This document shows positions 54,506 through 64,000 of a DNA stretch of 64,000 nucleotides, in pieces. Position numbers and translations under genes: made by a program. The notes below the pieces were generated by a model, which saw only the letters and a list, made by a program, of their open reading frames with translations, was not told where the DNA came from and did no database searches. Where the stretch lies: the NCBI GenBank assembly GCA_963576725.1, contig OY755241.1, positions 26,414,853 to 26,478,852 of the forward strand. The letters run 5' to 3'. Position 1 is the first letter of the stretch; each line of letters starts with the position of its first letter. The DNA comes from Azorinus chamasolen. Taxonomy: Eukaryota; Mollusca; Bivalvia; Cardiida; Solecurtidae.

Positions 54506-55099
54506 CCACATACGCGGGGCTACGTTGGGAGATCGTGAGCTGTGAATACAAAGGCCCAGAACACTACAAAGCTGGCGAACGCTTTTCAGAATTAACACAG
54601 ATTGAATTTCAAAGGTTTTCGTCGTCTTACCTGATAATAGACTCAAACTTACCGGCATTGATGGAACTTGAAGTTAAAGACGGGACTTATATGAATGAAT
54701 GAATGAATGAATGGTGTTTAACGGCCCATCGACACTGATGGTCATATAGAGCCGAATAAATAACGTAAATAAAACTATGTGATGAAATCAAATAAAGACA
54801 ATCTCACTAGATTATGTAAATGTCAGTCCCGATCAACAGGATTGTAAATAAAATAAGGACAAAACATAAACGACATTCTAAAAATATACCTTTTAAATTT
54901 TAGAATATATATTAATGGCTTTTAAAAAATCAAATATTTTTGGTATTTCTACCAGCTCAAACAGTTCACTTATATGAGTGAAAAGGACTGTGGTATTGTG
55001 CATGCCAGGAGGAGCACTGCTCTAAGAGTGGTAATTGAAGGACACAACTTCACTTGTACAATAAGTGCAGATATTGATTCCTTTTCTATAAATATGTGA
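54506..55099 (+). pseudogene. Unrecognised ORF split by a LINE insertion
   Basis: The frame is open from 54506 (YAGLRWEIVSCEYKGPEHYK) to LMELEVKDGTY at the insertion. After removal of 54695-54967 and one target copy it continues MSEKDCGIVHARRSTALRVV and IEGHNFTCTISADIDSFSIN, to a TGA at 55097-55099. The exact continuity of the frame shows that a coding region was hit. Function unknown. It may be the upstream part of the protease gene. Confidence 0.45.
54695..54967 (-). mobile_element. LINE copy E, ~275 bp, with 10 bp target duplication
   Basis: GAAT run, complete 3' UTR and the last codons of ORF2. ACTTATATGA is at 54685-54694 and 54968-54977. Confidence 0.9.
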
Positions 55100-55741
55100 T
55101 GTCATTTGCAAAAAAGGAGACTTATGGAGGAACAAGCAGTGCTGTTTTTGGGCTATATTTGTGAGTTTTTTTTTCCGATGACTAATTTTCTTGCATGGAT
55201 GGTAGATTTTACCCTTTTCCACTGAAGAGCTTCGTTTCAGCAATATGCCCATTACGCCTCCTACTACCATCGCCCTTATCTCCACCTATCTATATACAGT
55301 CTGTCGCATATTATCACGGGTAAAGAAAGCGAGTGCGAAATATGCATATTACCTCGACCACTATTTCAAAGCACCCAGGGAAATTGTAACACATTGCTTT
55401 TTTAACAAAGGAAATTGTAGCCCAAAACACATGTTCCTGATGAAATAACTGCTTGAGAGCTAATAGAAACGTAATCGGAACATTCGGCCAAAAGTGCAAA
55501 TAATTTGTTTTGGGTTAAAACTACGTATCGTTCCATAAAATCCAAAGGAGCATCGGAAATGAGTTTCGACCGATAAAGACAAGTATTTCAGTTCAATACT
55601 GATTAAAAACTGCTTATTGTTTAAGTCTTTTTTGTAGATAAGATTTTGATTTCCACGACCGTTTTCGGAAATGAGTAGAAAATCCGTACCTAAACTCCCT
55701 TCGTACTTGACCTCATTTTCTTATCTCCGTTTTTAAATCAG

Positions 55742-56974
55742 GCGCCTTTGCATATGTTGGGCATTTAAAGTGAAGAAAATCCAGAAAAAGACATACGGTA
55801 CAGAAATCCTTGAAAGTTACATCGCAATAGTAAGTATGCGTATTCGCAATGCAAATCGTGGGAACATCCACCAAGGAAGCTTGGCTCCAATGGGTTTGAG
55901 CGGATCGTTTTGTACGCAATGTACAGCTACAGCATTTGTCGCCCTTCTGTTTTCTTTAAATTTTAAAGACCCGAACGACTGGACTGCTGTAGATACTATT
56001 GTTTTGGAAGGAGATGCGTTGTACCGAAGTATTGTAAATAAAGGCTTTAATGGAGATATGTCAACTTTACTTGCTCACGACGATCTGCCTGGGAACGTTA
56101 ATGTGTTTAGACGGAACCATGAAATCATTTGCAATACTTCGTTCGCAGAGGTTGTCTCGGACAATATGATGTCATTAAACCGATCAGATACAGCTGGCTA
56201 TAGTTTTCATGATGCTTTACAAACATCATTTGCCTTGTCACATTATATTTTGTGCACATTTCATGATGTTACTATATCTTTCACGCATAATTCAAATGGC
56301 TACTATTTATTTGATTCTCATGCTAGAAATGATCGTGGCCTACCAGATCCAAATGGTTCCAGTATTTTGTTAAACTTTGAACAGTATGATGAGTTGCTTA
56401 TTTACATACGTAGAACTTGCAGTTACATATGCAAAGGACACAACACATTCATGGGCATAACGATTTACCACACATACAGCTGTTCTGCTAACTCAAAGCC
56501 TACAAAGGGCGGGTTCGTGAAGAGAAAATCAAAAACAGATCAGACAGGTTTCAATACAAGTTTGCATGTATCTTTTGAATGAATGAATGAATTGTGTTTT
56601 ACGGCCCATCGACACTGAGGGTCATATAGAGCCGAATAAATAATGTAAATAAAACCATATGATGAAATCAAGTATCTTTTGATGAATCCGTTCCCGCAAA
56701 TGACCAGTTGAATATTGTAGTAGAAGATATTGGCTATAACTGCGTTATACAAACTCTTCACAATTATGATGTTGGCATTGAGCAGTGTGATGAGGGGGTA
56801 TTACAAGTGCAGAAACTCAGACAATATTATGCGAGACAAATGCTATTGACCATTGCTTATTTCCAGAATACAAGTATTCTTGACTATAATCTTTTTACCT
56901 GGTGGTCAGTTTGCAGAAAAGGGTTTAGTTTTAAATATTCCTATAAACTTAAATGCCACAATGGAAGAAATTGA
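55742..56974 (+). pseudogene. OTU/papain-like cysteine protease gene, broken by a LINE tail
   Basis: A good acceptor (CCGTTTTTAAATCAG) precedes a frame open from 55742; the first internal ATG is at about 55832. The sequence reads ANRGNIHQGSLAP, then FCTQCTATAFVALLF (candidate nucleophile Cys), DTIVLEGDALYRSIV, and YYLFDSHARNDRGLPDPNG (candidate catalytic His in DSH). This Cys...His layout and the GN.HQGS start are those I associate with ubiquitin-directed or herpesvirus-tegument-like proteases carried by invertebrate mobile elements; OTU domains occur in some Helitrons. The frame is cut at 56578 by a 93 bp LINE tail. When it is removed the reading continues as SFDESVPANDQLNIVVEDIG through 56974. 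From 56975 to about 57243 only broken frames remain (GFVDSNPVGQHANYLNP, LVTIEQSMTNRIVLENIS). Confidence 0.6.
56579..56671 (-). mobile_element. 93 bp LINE tail with 11 bp target duplication
   Basis: (ATGA)n then TTTTACGGCCCATCGACACT to AAACCATATGATGAAATCAA. GTATCTTTTGA is at 56568-56578 and 56672-56682. Confidence 0.93.
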
Positions 56975-57243
56975 AAAATTGCACAGATCTTAATAATATA
57001 TGTGTGGTAGGTTTTGTAGACAGCAATCCAGTTGGTCAGCATGCCAATTATCTTAACCCGATGAAAATTGTGCATGCGATAAATTGGTTACAATTGAACA
57101 ATCAATGACAAATAGAATTGTATTGGAAAACATCAGTACTGACGAGACATTAAGTTTGGTAGAAACTATGGAAAATGTGGCAATGGCAGAGGTTGATTAT
57201 TCAGTACCAGACCATGTTACTAATTTGGACGTTGGAAATAGTA

Positions 57244-57990
57244 GCGAGTTGGGTTTTACGGCACCGCGACTCTAAATAGGTCATATACCGCCAATGACGA
57301 AAATTATGATGAAACTCAATAAAAAACCTCGATCAACGAGTGTGTAAATTATTAAAGGGGACGTTCCTACATTTGACGCGTTTCATTAACACTTAAATGT
57401 ACAAAACTCATTTGTTTATATGCTGAAAAGTAGTATATGACAAAAAGCCCCATCCAATTACCGTTTATAATGACAAAACATCCATGTGTTTGATATCGCC
57501 AATGCCGGTTTTACTCCGATGTTTCAGTTTTATTCGGGTTGAGTTTGAGTTTCGTAACTGTTCGCCCTATTCGCGATTCTCCGACCACTTCCGAGAAAGC
57601 TATTACGTAAACAATGGAGGGATCGGGTAATCATCGGCAAAACGCGGAAGAATTTACGGAAAAGGCCGATAATATTGTTGTAGAACAAAACTTATCAGTT
57701 ATTGCTGTAATCGGTTAATTTGGATCACATGGGCATTTTTCGATATAAGTTCAAATTGGGAATCTTCATAATAATAATACACCATAACAAATACCAAGTT
57801 ATGATATTGAAAATATGCGATCATTGTAGGGACCTCCTCTTTAAAATATACGAAGATAAAAATGTAGAAAGTAATACAGAAATAATGTAATGGAACGGGT
57901 AAAAAAGATTTATATTTTAGAATAAAGACCAGTCTCTTTCAAAAACGAAATTATATTCTCGTAGGGAACTGTATTAAATAACTGATGCAT
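57244..57990 (-). mobile_element. 3' tail of the second LINE family, split by a DNA element
   Basis: The left end GCGAGTTGGGTTTTACGGCA is the 3' terminus. The parts 57244-57351 and 57845-57990 are collinear with the reverse complement of 13641-13917. No coding sequence. Confidence 0.75.
57356..57840. mobile_element. 485 bp non-autonomous DNA transposon with TTAA target duplication
   Basis: The termini AGGGGACGTTCCTACA and TGTAGGGACCTCCTCT are inverted repeats. TTAA is at 57352-57355 and 57841-57844. The paralogous LINE tail (near 13785-13800) has a single TTAA at this spot. The TTAA target fits Kolobok- or piggyBac-type transposases. The interior has no long ORF. Confidence 0.85.
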
Positions 57991-58044
57991 AGAATCATCA
58001 GAAAAGTGTTTACCCGATACACAGACCGATATTGTTAATGCTTT

Positions 58045-58738
58045 TAATAAAACTTCAAGGTATTTAGACGATATTTTGAATTTAGATAATCCTTATTTTG
58101 ATACTATGATTTCTTCAATTCACCCAAAAGAACTAAATTTAAACAAAGCTAATCAATCTGACATTAAAGCTTCATTTTTAGATTTGAATCTTTCAATTCC
58201 AAAATATACGATAAAGAGAAGATTTTAATTTTAAAATTGTTAATTATCCTTTTCTAGATGGAGATGTGCCACGTTCTACATCTTATGGGGTTTATATTTC
58301 TCAACTTATTAGGTTTGCCCGAGCCTGTTCTTTGCTTGAAGATTGTAACAGACGCAATTTAGTTACAACTGATAAACTTCTTAAGCAAGGTTACAGATAT
58401 TACAAACTTCGGAAAACTTTTTCTAAATTTTATTATCGAAATTTACCTCATTAGTAAATATAATTGCAATCTACGGACGTTACTGCGACAAGGCATTTCT
58501 CAACCAGAATTTTATGGGGATGTTATCTACAAACTTAGAAAATACGGGGTCATATCCATTTTCATGATTTGTTTATAAAACGCATTAAAACATTTAAAAA
58601 GAAAGGTTATGATCCTATTATATTGCAACGCACTGCATGTTTGGTTATCGACCCTTTTACAGTCGGTAGCTACGCTTCCCTCTTTGCTTGCGCGATGACA
58701 GGCCGAGGGTAGTACTCTATGATGGTATACCCTTAAAC
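58045..58738 (+). pseudogene. Penelope-like RT fragment (subfamily 2), second copy
   Basis: Collinear with 27739-28455, from NKTSRYLDDILNLDNPYF (YLDD at 58061-58072) to the stop after the MTGRG equivalent. It has a deletion after about 58200 and frameshifts at about 58450 and 58545. It shares with the first copy the same starting nucleotide (TAATAAAAC). Confidence 0.8.
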
Positions 58739-58835
58739 TCTTGAATTTTATGGTGATGTGATTTACAAACTTCGTAAAATTATTGGACATACCCATTTTC
58801 TCACTTTGTTCATCAAATATATAAAACAATTTATT

Positions 58836-60271
58836 AACAAGAGGGCCATGATGGCCCTTAATCGCTCACCTGTTCGTAACAGATTAATGATTTCAATGAC
58901 AGATTGCATAATTTGAAAAATCTTGGTAGAAAACCATCAGATGATGCTACATACTAAATATAAAGAGTCTAGACCTTACAGATTTGGAGGAGGAGATATT
59001 TTAAAGATTTTCCTATGAAAAACTGTTAAGCCCCAGGGCGGGGTCAATTTTGATCCGGGGTTCATAATTTGAAAATCTTGGTAGAGGACTATTAGATAAT
59101 GCAACATACCAAATATCTAAGGTCTATGCCTTACAAGTTCAGAGAAGACTTTTAAAGATTTTTAAAATAAGATTTTTAAAAACTTTCCTACAAAAAACTG
59201 ATATGCCCCTGGGCGGGGAAGTTTTCAACCCAGGGGACATAATTTGAACAATCTTAGTAGAAAACTATTAGATAGCGCTACATACCAAATATTAAAGGTC
59301 TCTGCCTTACAGTTTTGGAGAAGAAGATTCTTAAAGCTTTTCATATGAAAAACTGATAAGCCCCAGGGCAGGGCCATTTTTGGTCCAGGGGTCATATTTT
59401 GATTAATCTTAGTAGAGGACGATTAAATAATGCTACATACCAAATATCAAAGGTCTATACCTTATAATTTTATAGAAGAATATATTTAAAGATTTTTCTA
59501 TGAAAAACTGATAAGCCCCGGGGCGGGGCCATATCTGGCCCAGGGGTCATAATTTGAACAATCTTAGTAGAGGACCGTTAGATCATGCTACATACCAAAT
59601 ATCAAAGGTCTAGGCCTTACAATTTCAGAGAAGATGATTTCTTCAAGATTTTCCTATGAAAAACTGATAAGCCCTGGGGCGGGGCCATTTTTGTCCTGGT
59701 GGTCATAATTTGAACAATCTTAGTAGAGGACCATTATATGATGCTACATACCAAATATCAAAGGTCTATGCCTTATAGTTTCAGAATGAATGAATGAATG
59801 AATGGTGTTTTACGGCCCATCGACACTGATGGTCATATAGAGCTATAGTTTCAGAGAAGATTTTTAAAGATTTTCCTATGAAAAACTGATAAGCCCCGGG
59901 GCGGGGCCATTTTTGGCCCAGGGGTCATAATTTGAACACTCTTAGTAGAGGACCATTAGATCATGCTACATACCAAATATCAAAGGTCTATGCCTTACAG
60001 TTTCAGAGAAGAAGATTTTTAAAGATTTTCCTATGAAAAACTGATAAGCCCTGGGGCGGGGCCATTTTTGGCCCGGGGGACATGATTTGAACAATCTTTG
60101 TAGAGGACCATTAGATGATGCTACATACCAAATATCAAAGCTCTTGGCTTTGTAGTTCCAGAGAAGAAGATGTTTAAGTAAATTGTTGACGCCCGCACGT
60201 ACGCACGACGACGGACGCCGGACATAGGATCATCCCAATAGCTCACCTTGGCACTTTGTGCCAGGTGAGCT
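58836..60271 (-). mobile_element. Complete non-autonomous Helentron-like element nested in the RT fragment
   Basis: Starts AACAAGAGGGCCATGATGGC / CCTTAATCGCTCACCTG. About eight ~155 bp units follow (CATACCAAATATCAAAGGTC, AAAAACTGATAAGCCCC, GGCGGGGCCATTTTTGGCCC). It ends CACCTTGGCACTTTGTGCCA then GGTGAGCT. The uninterrupted paralogue at 22240-22260 gives the empty site. Confidence 0.9.
59786..59843 (-). mobile_element. 58 bp LINE tail inside the nested element
   Basis: GAAT run to GGTCATATAGAGC only. TATAGTTTCAGA is at 59774-59785 and 59844-59855. It is the shortest copy in the window. Confidence 0.9.
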
Positions 60272-60895
60272 AAAAAGGGATATGATCCTGTATTACTACA
60301 ACATACTGCATGTTTGGTTGTGAACCCTTTTACAGTTGGCAATCACGCTGGCCTCTTTGCATGTACGCCGACAAGAAAGGTTTAGTACTCTATGAAGGCG
60401 ACCTCTTAAATCCAGAAATGGAAGGAGAACGTCGGATATCTGTACTATTTCATTTTTGTCGTACCCTTTATTACTTTTCTACAGTTACTCTGTTTGCAGC
60501 TCAATCATTGAGTACACTAGCGATAGGTGGATACAGTATGTTCAATTAAATGTTTTTTTTTGTTATACATGCACTTTACCACTGTATTTGCTGTCGCGGT
60601 TGTTGTAGATTAGTCGGAGAGGGGATACGTTTATTTACACTATCTTTTAGGATGGGGATGGAATAAGGGTGAGGTTGGGCGCCCATAAACCGGTTTAAAA
60701 CCCCCGGTGACTTTTGTCACTGACCGTTCCAAGGCGGTACTTCCATCTTCCTCCTATTGTATGTTTGCTTCGTCTTTGTGCGTCTCTTGTTGTTTTTTCT
60801 ACCTATGTACATTTGCTGTTTCCTTGTGTTGCTGTTCGGGCGAGTGTTTTTTCTGTATGTGGTGTTTCCTGCATGACTCATTTTTGTACTTTTTT

Positions 60896-61436
60896 GGATA
60901 CAGGATGAGCTTACCAGACTCATGTATTACCTTTTCCCTGTCGTGCCCTTAACGGCTTACCTGCAGGTGCTCTGACTTCAGCAAAGTCATTGAGTACATA
61001 TTTGACGGATTGTCAGTTATTATGCTATGTTTTACATGTTGTCCTGTGTTCACCGTCGTCTATGTTGTGGGTAAATCCAGCGGGGATACCTTTATTTACA
61101 CTATTTGTAAAGCTAGGGTGACTTTGAGAGAAGTGTGAGGTTAGGACGTCCGTAAACCGGTTTAAACCCCCAGCGGTATTTTTGCTACTGACCGTGCCAA
61201 GGCGGTACTCTTTGTCACCCTTCCTTTTGTTTGCTTTGCGTCTTTGTGCTTGTGTTCATGTGTGGAACGTTTGTCTCTGGTTCTTGTGTGTCTTTTAGGG
61301 TTTTCTGTGTGCATTTCGTGTGTGAGGGTGTGTGGTTGTGTGTGTGTGTGTTTGTCATTTTGTCTATCGGTGTTTTGGTGGTGGTTGCGTCTTGTTTGCG
61401 GCTTTGCCTGCTTGACTTTACTACTTTTCCATTTAC
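60896..61436 (+). mobile_element. 3' UTR of Penelope-like subfamily 2, third copy
   Basis: From GGATACAGGATGAGCTTACC to CTACTTTTCCATTTA, collinear with 28456-29021. It directly follows the 3' end of the subfamily 1 copy and is truncated at a different point from 28433. Confidence 0.8.
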
Positions 61437-62781
61437 GCCTTATTATAGAAAGGTCGATACATTCAATCAAAAAATGTTTTACTGTGTATGGCTCTTGACA
61501 GAAGACACATTCTGGTTGAACTTCGCGCTTTAGTAAATAGGAATGAGTAATATGAGAGTGTCCGATGCGACAGCGAGCTAGGACCACATAATCTCTTTGT
61601 ACAGCTCTATAATTTAAAAGAGAATCACCAATGGTTGGTTTGATGGCATGAAGTCTATTGTTAATATTGCTGTCCCAAGAAACCTGCGTTTTTGGAACAT
61701 ATATGCTGTTTAATCAATGGTTTAAAATCAGTATATGGTATTTTGAAAACTGCCTCATTCAGATTCAGGGATGACTCTGCCGTTCTATCTGCCTCTTCAT
61801 TTCCCCGAATTCCAACATGACTAGGTAGCCAACAGAAAACAATATTGTTTGACAGAGATAATTTATGGTGTTTAAAGAAGAATTTGCTGAACTAATGGGT
61901 TATTCATATTTCTGTTGTTCAACGCTTGAAGAACAGAGAGAGAGTCTGAAAAATTATGTATTTGTTCATATTGTATATCGATATGAATCGAAGGGCAAGG
62001 TCAATTGCTTGGACTTCAGCTGTAAATATGGCAGATTTGTCGTGTAGTCTTACTTTAGAGGTATGAAATTTACTGACAGATGCACAACCGACTTTATTTT
62101 CAGTTGTAGAACCATCAGTATATATGGGAATATGGTCAGGATACTGTGACTTAAGTTCTTCAAATTCGGATTGAAATTCTAGTGCATTTGTAGAAGACTT
62201 TATTTGAAGCCAGATGTAAGAAAACATTAGGTTGTTTGATAGTCCATGACGCAATGTTTGAAACTATGTTGCCTAACAGAATCCATTCTCAGACCTGCCT
62301 CGTTAATTATCGATCTGAGACGGAGACCGATTGGCTTTATAGCATTAGGTTTCCTTTCATAAAGCATTTCATATTTGGGTTCAAAAATTATTTCATTATC
62401 AGGATTGGTAGGATTTGCCTTCACTTTTGTAACATAATTAAGAGCTAATTGCTCTCTTCGAATGTATAGAGATGGTTCATTTGCTTCTGCTGAAAGACTT
62501 TCGATTGATGAGGTTTTAAAAGCACCAAGGGAAAGCCGAAGTCCTTGATGGTGAATGGGGTCAAGAATCTTCAAGTAAGACTTTCTAGCTGATCCATATA
62601 CAATGCTTCCATAGTCCAGTTTAGAACGAATTAATGATCGGTAAAGGCACAGCAGCACTTTCCGATCAGCTCCCCAGTCAGTGTGAACTAAAACTCGAAG
62701 AAGATTAAGAGATTTAAGACATTTTGTTTTCAAATGCTTAATATGAGGTATAAATGTTAACTTTTTGTCGAATATAAGTCT
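61437..62781 (-). pseudogene. Third LINE family, RT C-terminus and RNase H remnant
   Basis: 62733-62227 has LRVLVHTDWGADRKVLLCLY, SKLDYGSIVYGSARKSYLKI and HHQGLRLSLGAFKTSS (RT connection), clearly homologous to but diverged from the main LINE. 62254-61919 has IPIYTDGSTTENKVGCASVS and IFTAEVQAIDLAL (RNase H). 61587-61437 has MVLARCRIGHSHITHSYLLK and PECVFCQEPYTVKHFLIEC. Frameshifts separate the three. The 3' UTR is missing, replaced by the Penelope-like tail at 61436. The right end stops abruptly at 62781. Confidence 0.85.
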
Positions 62782-62865
62782 TAAGATCTAAAACAGGGAA
62801 AAAGGATTACATCTAATGCACCTAATATGCTTGAAATAATCTGTATCCATAAAAGTAGCTGAAAG

Positions 62866-63239
62866 CCAGTATCTATTTATGCAATCCCTTATGGGGAAGA
62901 AAATGCTTTCCCATGGTTATTTCCTTCTGGCAACAATGGTTTCACTTTCCCACGTCCTGTTAGAATCACACCATCCATGTACTTTAAAAGGAGATTGTAC
63001 AATAAAAATGGAACAAGGTGACGGGATCCTACATATATTCTTCATGCTGCTGTTTCTTATGATTTACTAATGCTGAAGCAGGAAATTGGTGTTTACTTAA
63101 AGATTCAGAAGACAGCTAGAAATGTTGGATTGGTTTCAACGTTACAGCTTCAGATATTCGCAACTCACAGAACAGTAGCAGTGTTTTGAGGAACTCGTAT
63201 ATGTTTATGCGCAATATGCGAGGCACTGTAGCATATTTC
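62866..63239 (+). pseudogene. Helitron-like N-terminal (Rep) fragment of a second lineage
   Basis: The frame reads ENAFPWLFPSGNNGFTFPRP, VRITPSMYFKRRLYNKNGTR, a TGA, then DPTYILHAAVSYDLLMLKQE. After a +1 shift it reads ASDIRNSQNSSSVLRNSYMF and MRNMRGTVAYF. This order (P.(L/A)FP.G, Y...RL......W..D..Y, R...Y) is the start of the Helitron_like_N family. It differs from the Helentron at 6144-12494, so it is a separate lineage. It is cut at 63240 by the next element. Confidence 0.7.
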
Positions 63240-64000
63240 AACAAGAGTGCCAGTGGGCACAATATACGCCCGTCGAGGTTTTGTTCAACATAAACTGGGG
63301 TTAAAGTATTTGCTAAATTCAAATTCTAAGTCCAATTTTGCGACCAAGTTTCAAGGTTGTAAATAGGCATACTTTAACAAAAAACCTTAACCAAAAATTT
63401 TAAATTAAAAAGTGCCATAATTGTGTCTAAATGCTTGAGATGCAGATGAAGCTTGTGATGGTGAACAAATGTTTCAAGTTTAAAAGCTTTATCTGAAAGG
63501 ATTATGTAAATAAGTGGACTTTAACCAAAAGCTTAACCCAAAATTCAAAGCTCAAAAGCGTCATAATTATGTCAAAATGTTAGACAGAATTATGTACTCT
63601 TGTCTACAGGTGAAGCTTGTGATAGTGAACAAATGTTTCAAGTTTAAAAGCTTTATCTGAAAGGATTATGTAAATAAGTGGACTTTAACCAAAAGCTTAA
63701 CCCAAAATTCCAAGCTAAAAAGCGTCATAATTATGTCAAAATGTTAGACAGAGTTAGGTACTCTTGCCTACAGGTAAAGCGTGTGATGGTGAACAAGTGT
63801 TCCAAGTTTAAAAGCTTAATCTAAAAGGGTTATGTAAATAAGTGGACTTTAACCAAAACCTTAACCAAACCAAAATTTCTAAGTTAAAAGGGGGCATAAT
63901 TCTGTCAAATGTTGACCATAAAATCGCTGTTCAATGCACATACCGGTTCATCCTTAACAGAAATATTTGTTCCAGTCATCCCTTCTCTAACCACTGTACT
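63240..64000 (-). mobile_element. Tandem-core element running off the right edge
   Basis: Terminus AACAAGAGTGCCAGTGGGCA then CAATATACGCCCG. Units of ~165 bp share GGTGAACAAATGTTTCAAGT, AAGCTTTATCTGAAAGGATT and AATAAGTGGACTTTAACC. The terminus is the closest match in the window to the Helentron right end (12841-12876, reversed). Confidence 0.75.

Larger units (their letters stand above)
58739..60895 (+). pseudogene. Penelope-like RT fragment (subfamily 1), split by an element
   Basis: It starts at EFYGDVIYKLRKIIGHTHF, is interrupted at 58836, and resumes at 60272 with KKGYDPVLLQHTACLVVNPF to a stop after CTPTRKV. The 3' region runs through TTAGTCGGAGAGGGGATACG to TTTTTGTACTTTTTT. It is 5'-truncated directly behind the subfamily 2 copy. 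Confidence 0.8.

Noticed and set aside
56579..56671. SINE family for the short GAAT-ended inserts.
   Set aside because: They start at different points of the LINE 3' UTR, and no RNA polymerase III box is seen. Truncated LINE copies explain them.
60707..60952. Cys-rich ORF in every copy of the Penelope-like 3' UTR (also at 16654, 22558 and 43270).
   Set aside because: Two overlapping frames are equally open, the copies are recent, and the ORF lies beyond the RT stop. No sign of coding constraint.

Overview
The window is nuclear DNA of an animal, most probably a bivalve mollusc. It is AT-rich and intron-bearing, and the sparse coding signal is buried in mobile elements of kinds I associate with mollusc genomes. 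These are Helitron2/Helentron-type rolling-circle elements, short non-autonomous elements ending in AGCTCACC or CTCTTGTT hairpins around tandem-repeat cores, I-superfamily (Nimb-like) LINEs ending in short tetranucleotide runs, and 5'-truncated Penelope-like reverse transcriptase fragments. I see no rRNA, tRNA, CRISPR or prokaryotic gene organisation.

Layout. 1-3.9 kb: an AGGTCA-rich tandem array, a small coiled-coil gene (2256-3107) and a tandem-core element. 4.3-5.0 kb: two long palindromes and a TTAA-flanked MITE. 4805-12876: an apparently complete autonomous Helentron, with one uninterrupted ORF (6144-12494) encoding DUF6570-like, HUH/Y2 Rep, PIF1 helicase and APE-like endonuclease domains, probably with a small 5' exon at 5828-5908. 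12.9-16.8 kb: a short element abutting the Helentron end, a LINE tail, a minus-strand exon resembling an OB-fold and a duplicated LTR-like unit. 17.3-25.9 kb: a broken Helitron fragment, then a truncated and a near full-length copy of one LINE family, the latter carrying a Penelope-like insertion. 26-36 kb: isolated probable host exons (26477-26799, 30927-31245, 35028-35340) among MITEs, duplications and satellite-like cores. 36.4-39.9 kb: a second LINE copy and an inverted truncated one. 40-52 kb: mainly non-autonomous elements. 53-57.3 kb: a decayed gene cluster (small basic protein, LVP-motif protein, OTU/papain-like protease) broken by LINE insertions. 57.3-64 kb: nested insertions in Penelope-like fragments, another LINE family, and a third Helitron fragment interrupted by a tandem-core element.

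How it fits together. The autonomous Helentron has the same left-end hairpin type and the same CTCTTGTT right end as the many non-autonomous elements, so it is a credible source of their transposition machinery. LINE-1 of this window (called Nimb-like here) left copies from about 6.5 kb down to under 70 bp, several with clear target-site duplications, and one of these breaks the protease ORF. Paralogous copies inside the window reveal empty sites for three insertions, which fixes element boundaries without outside data.
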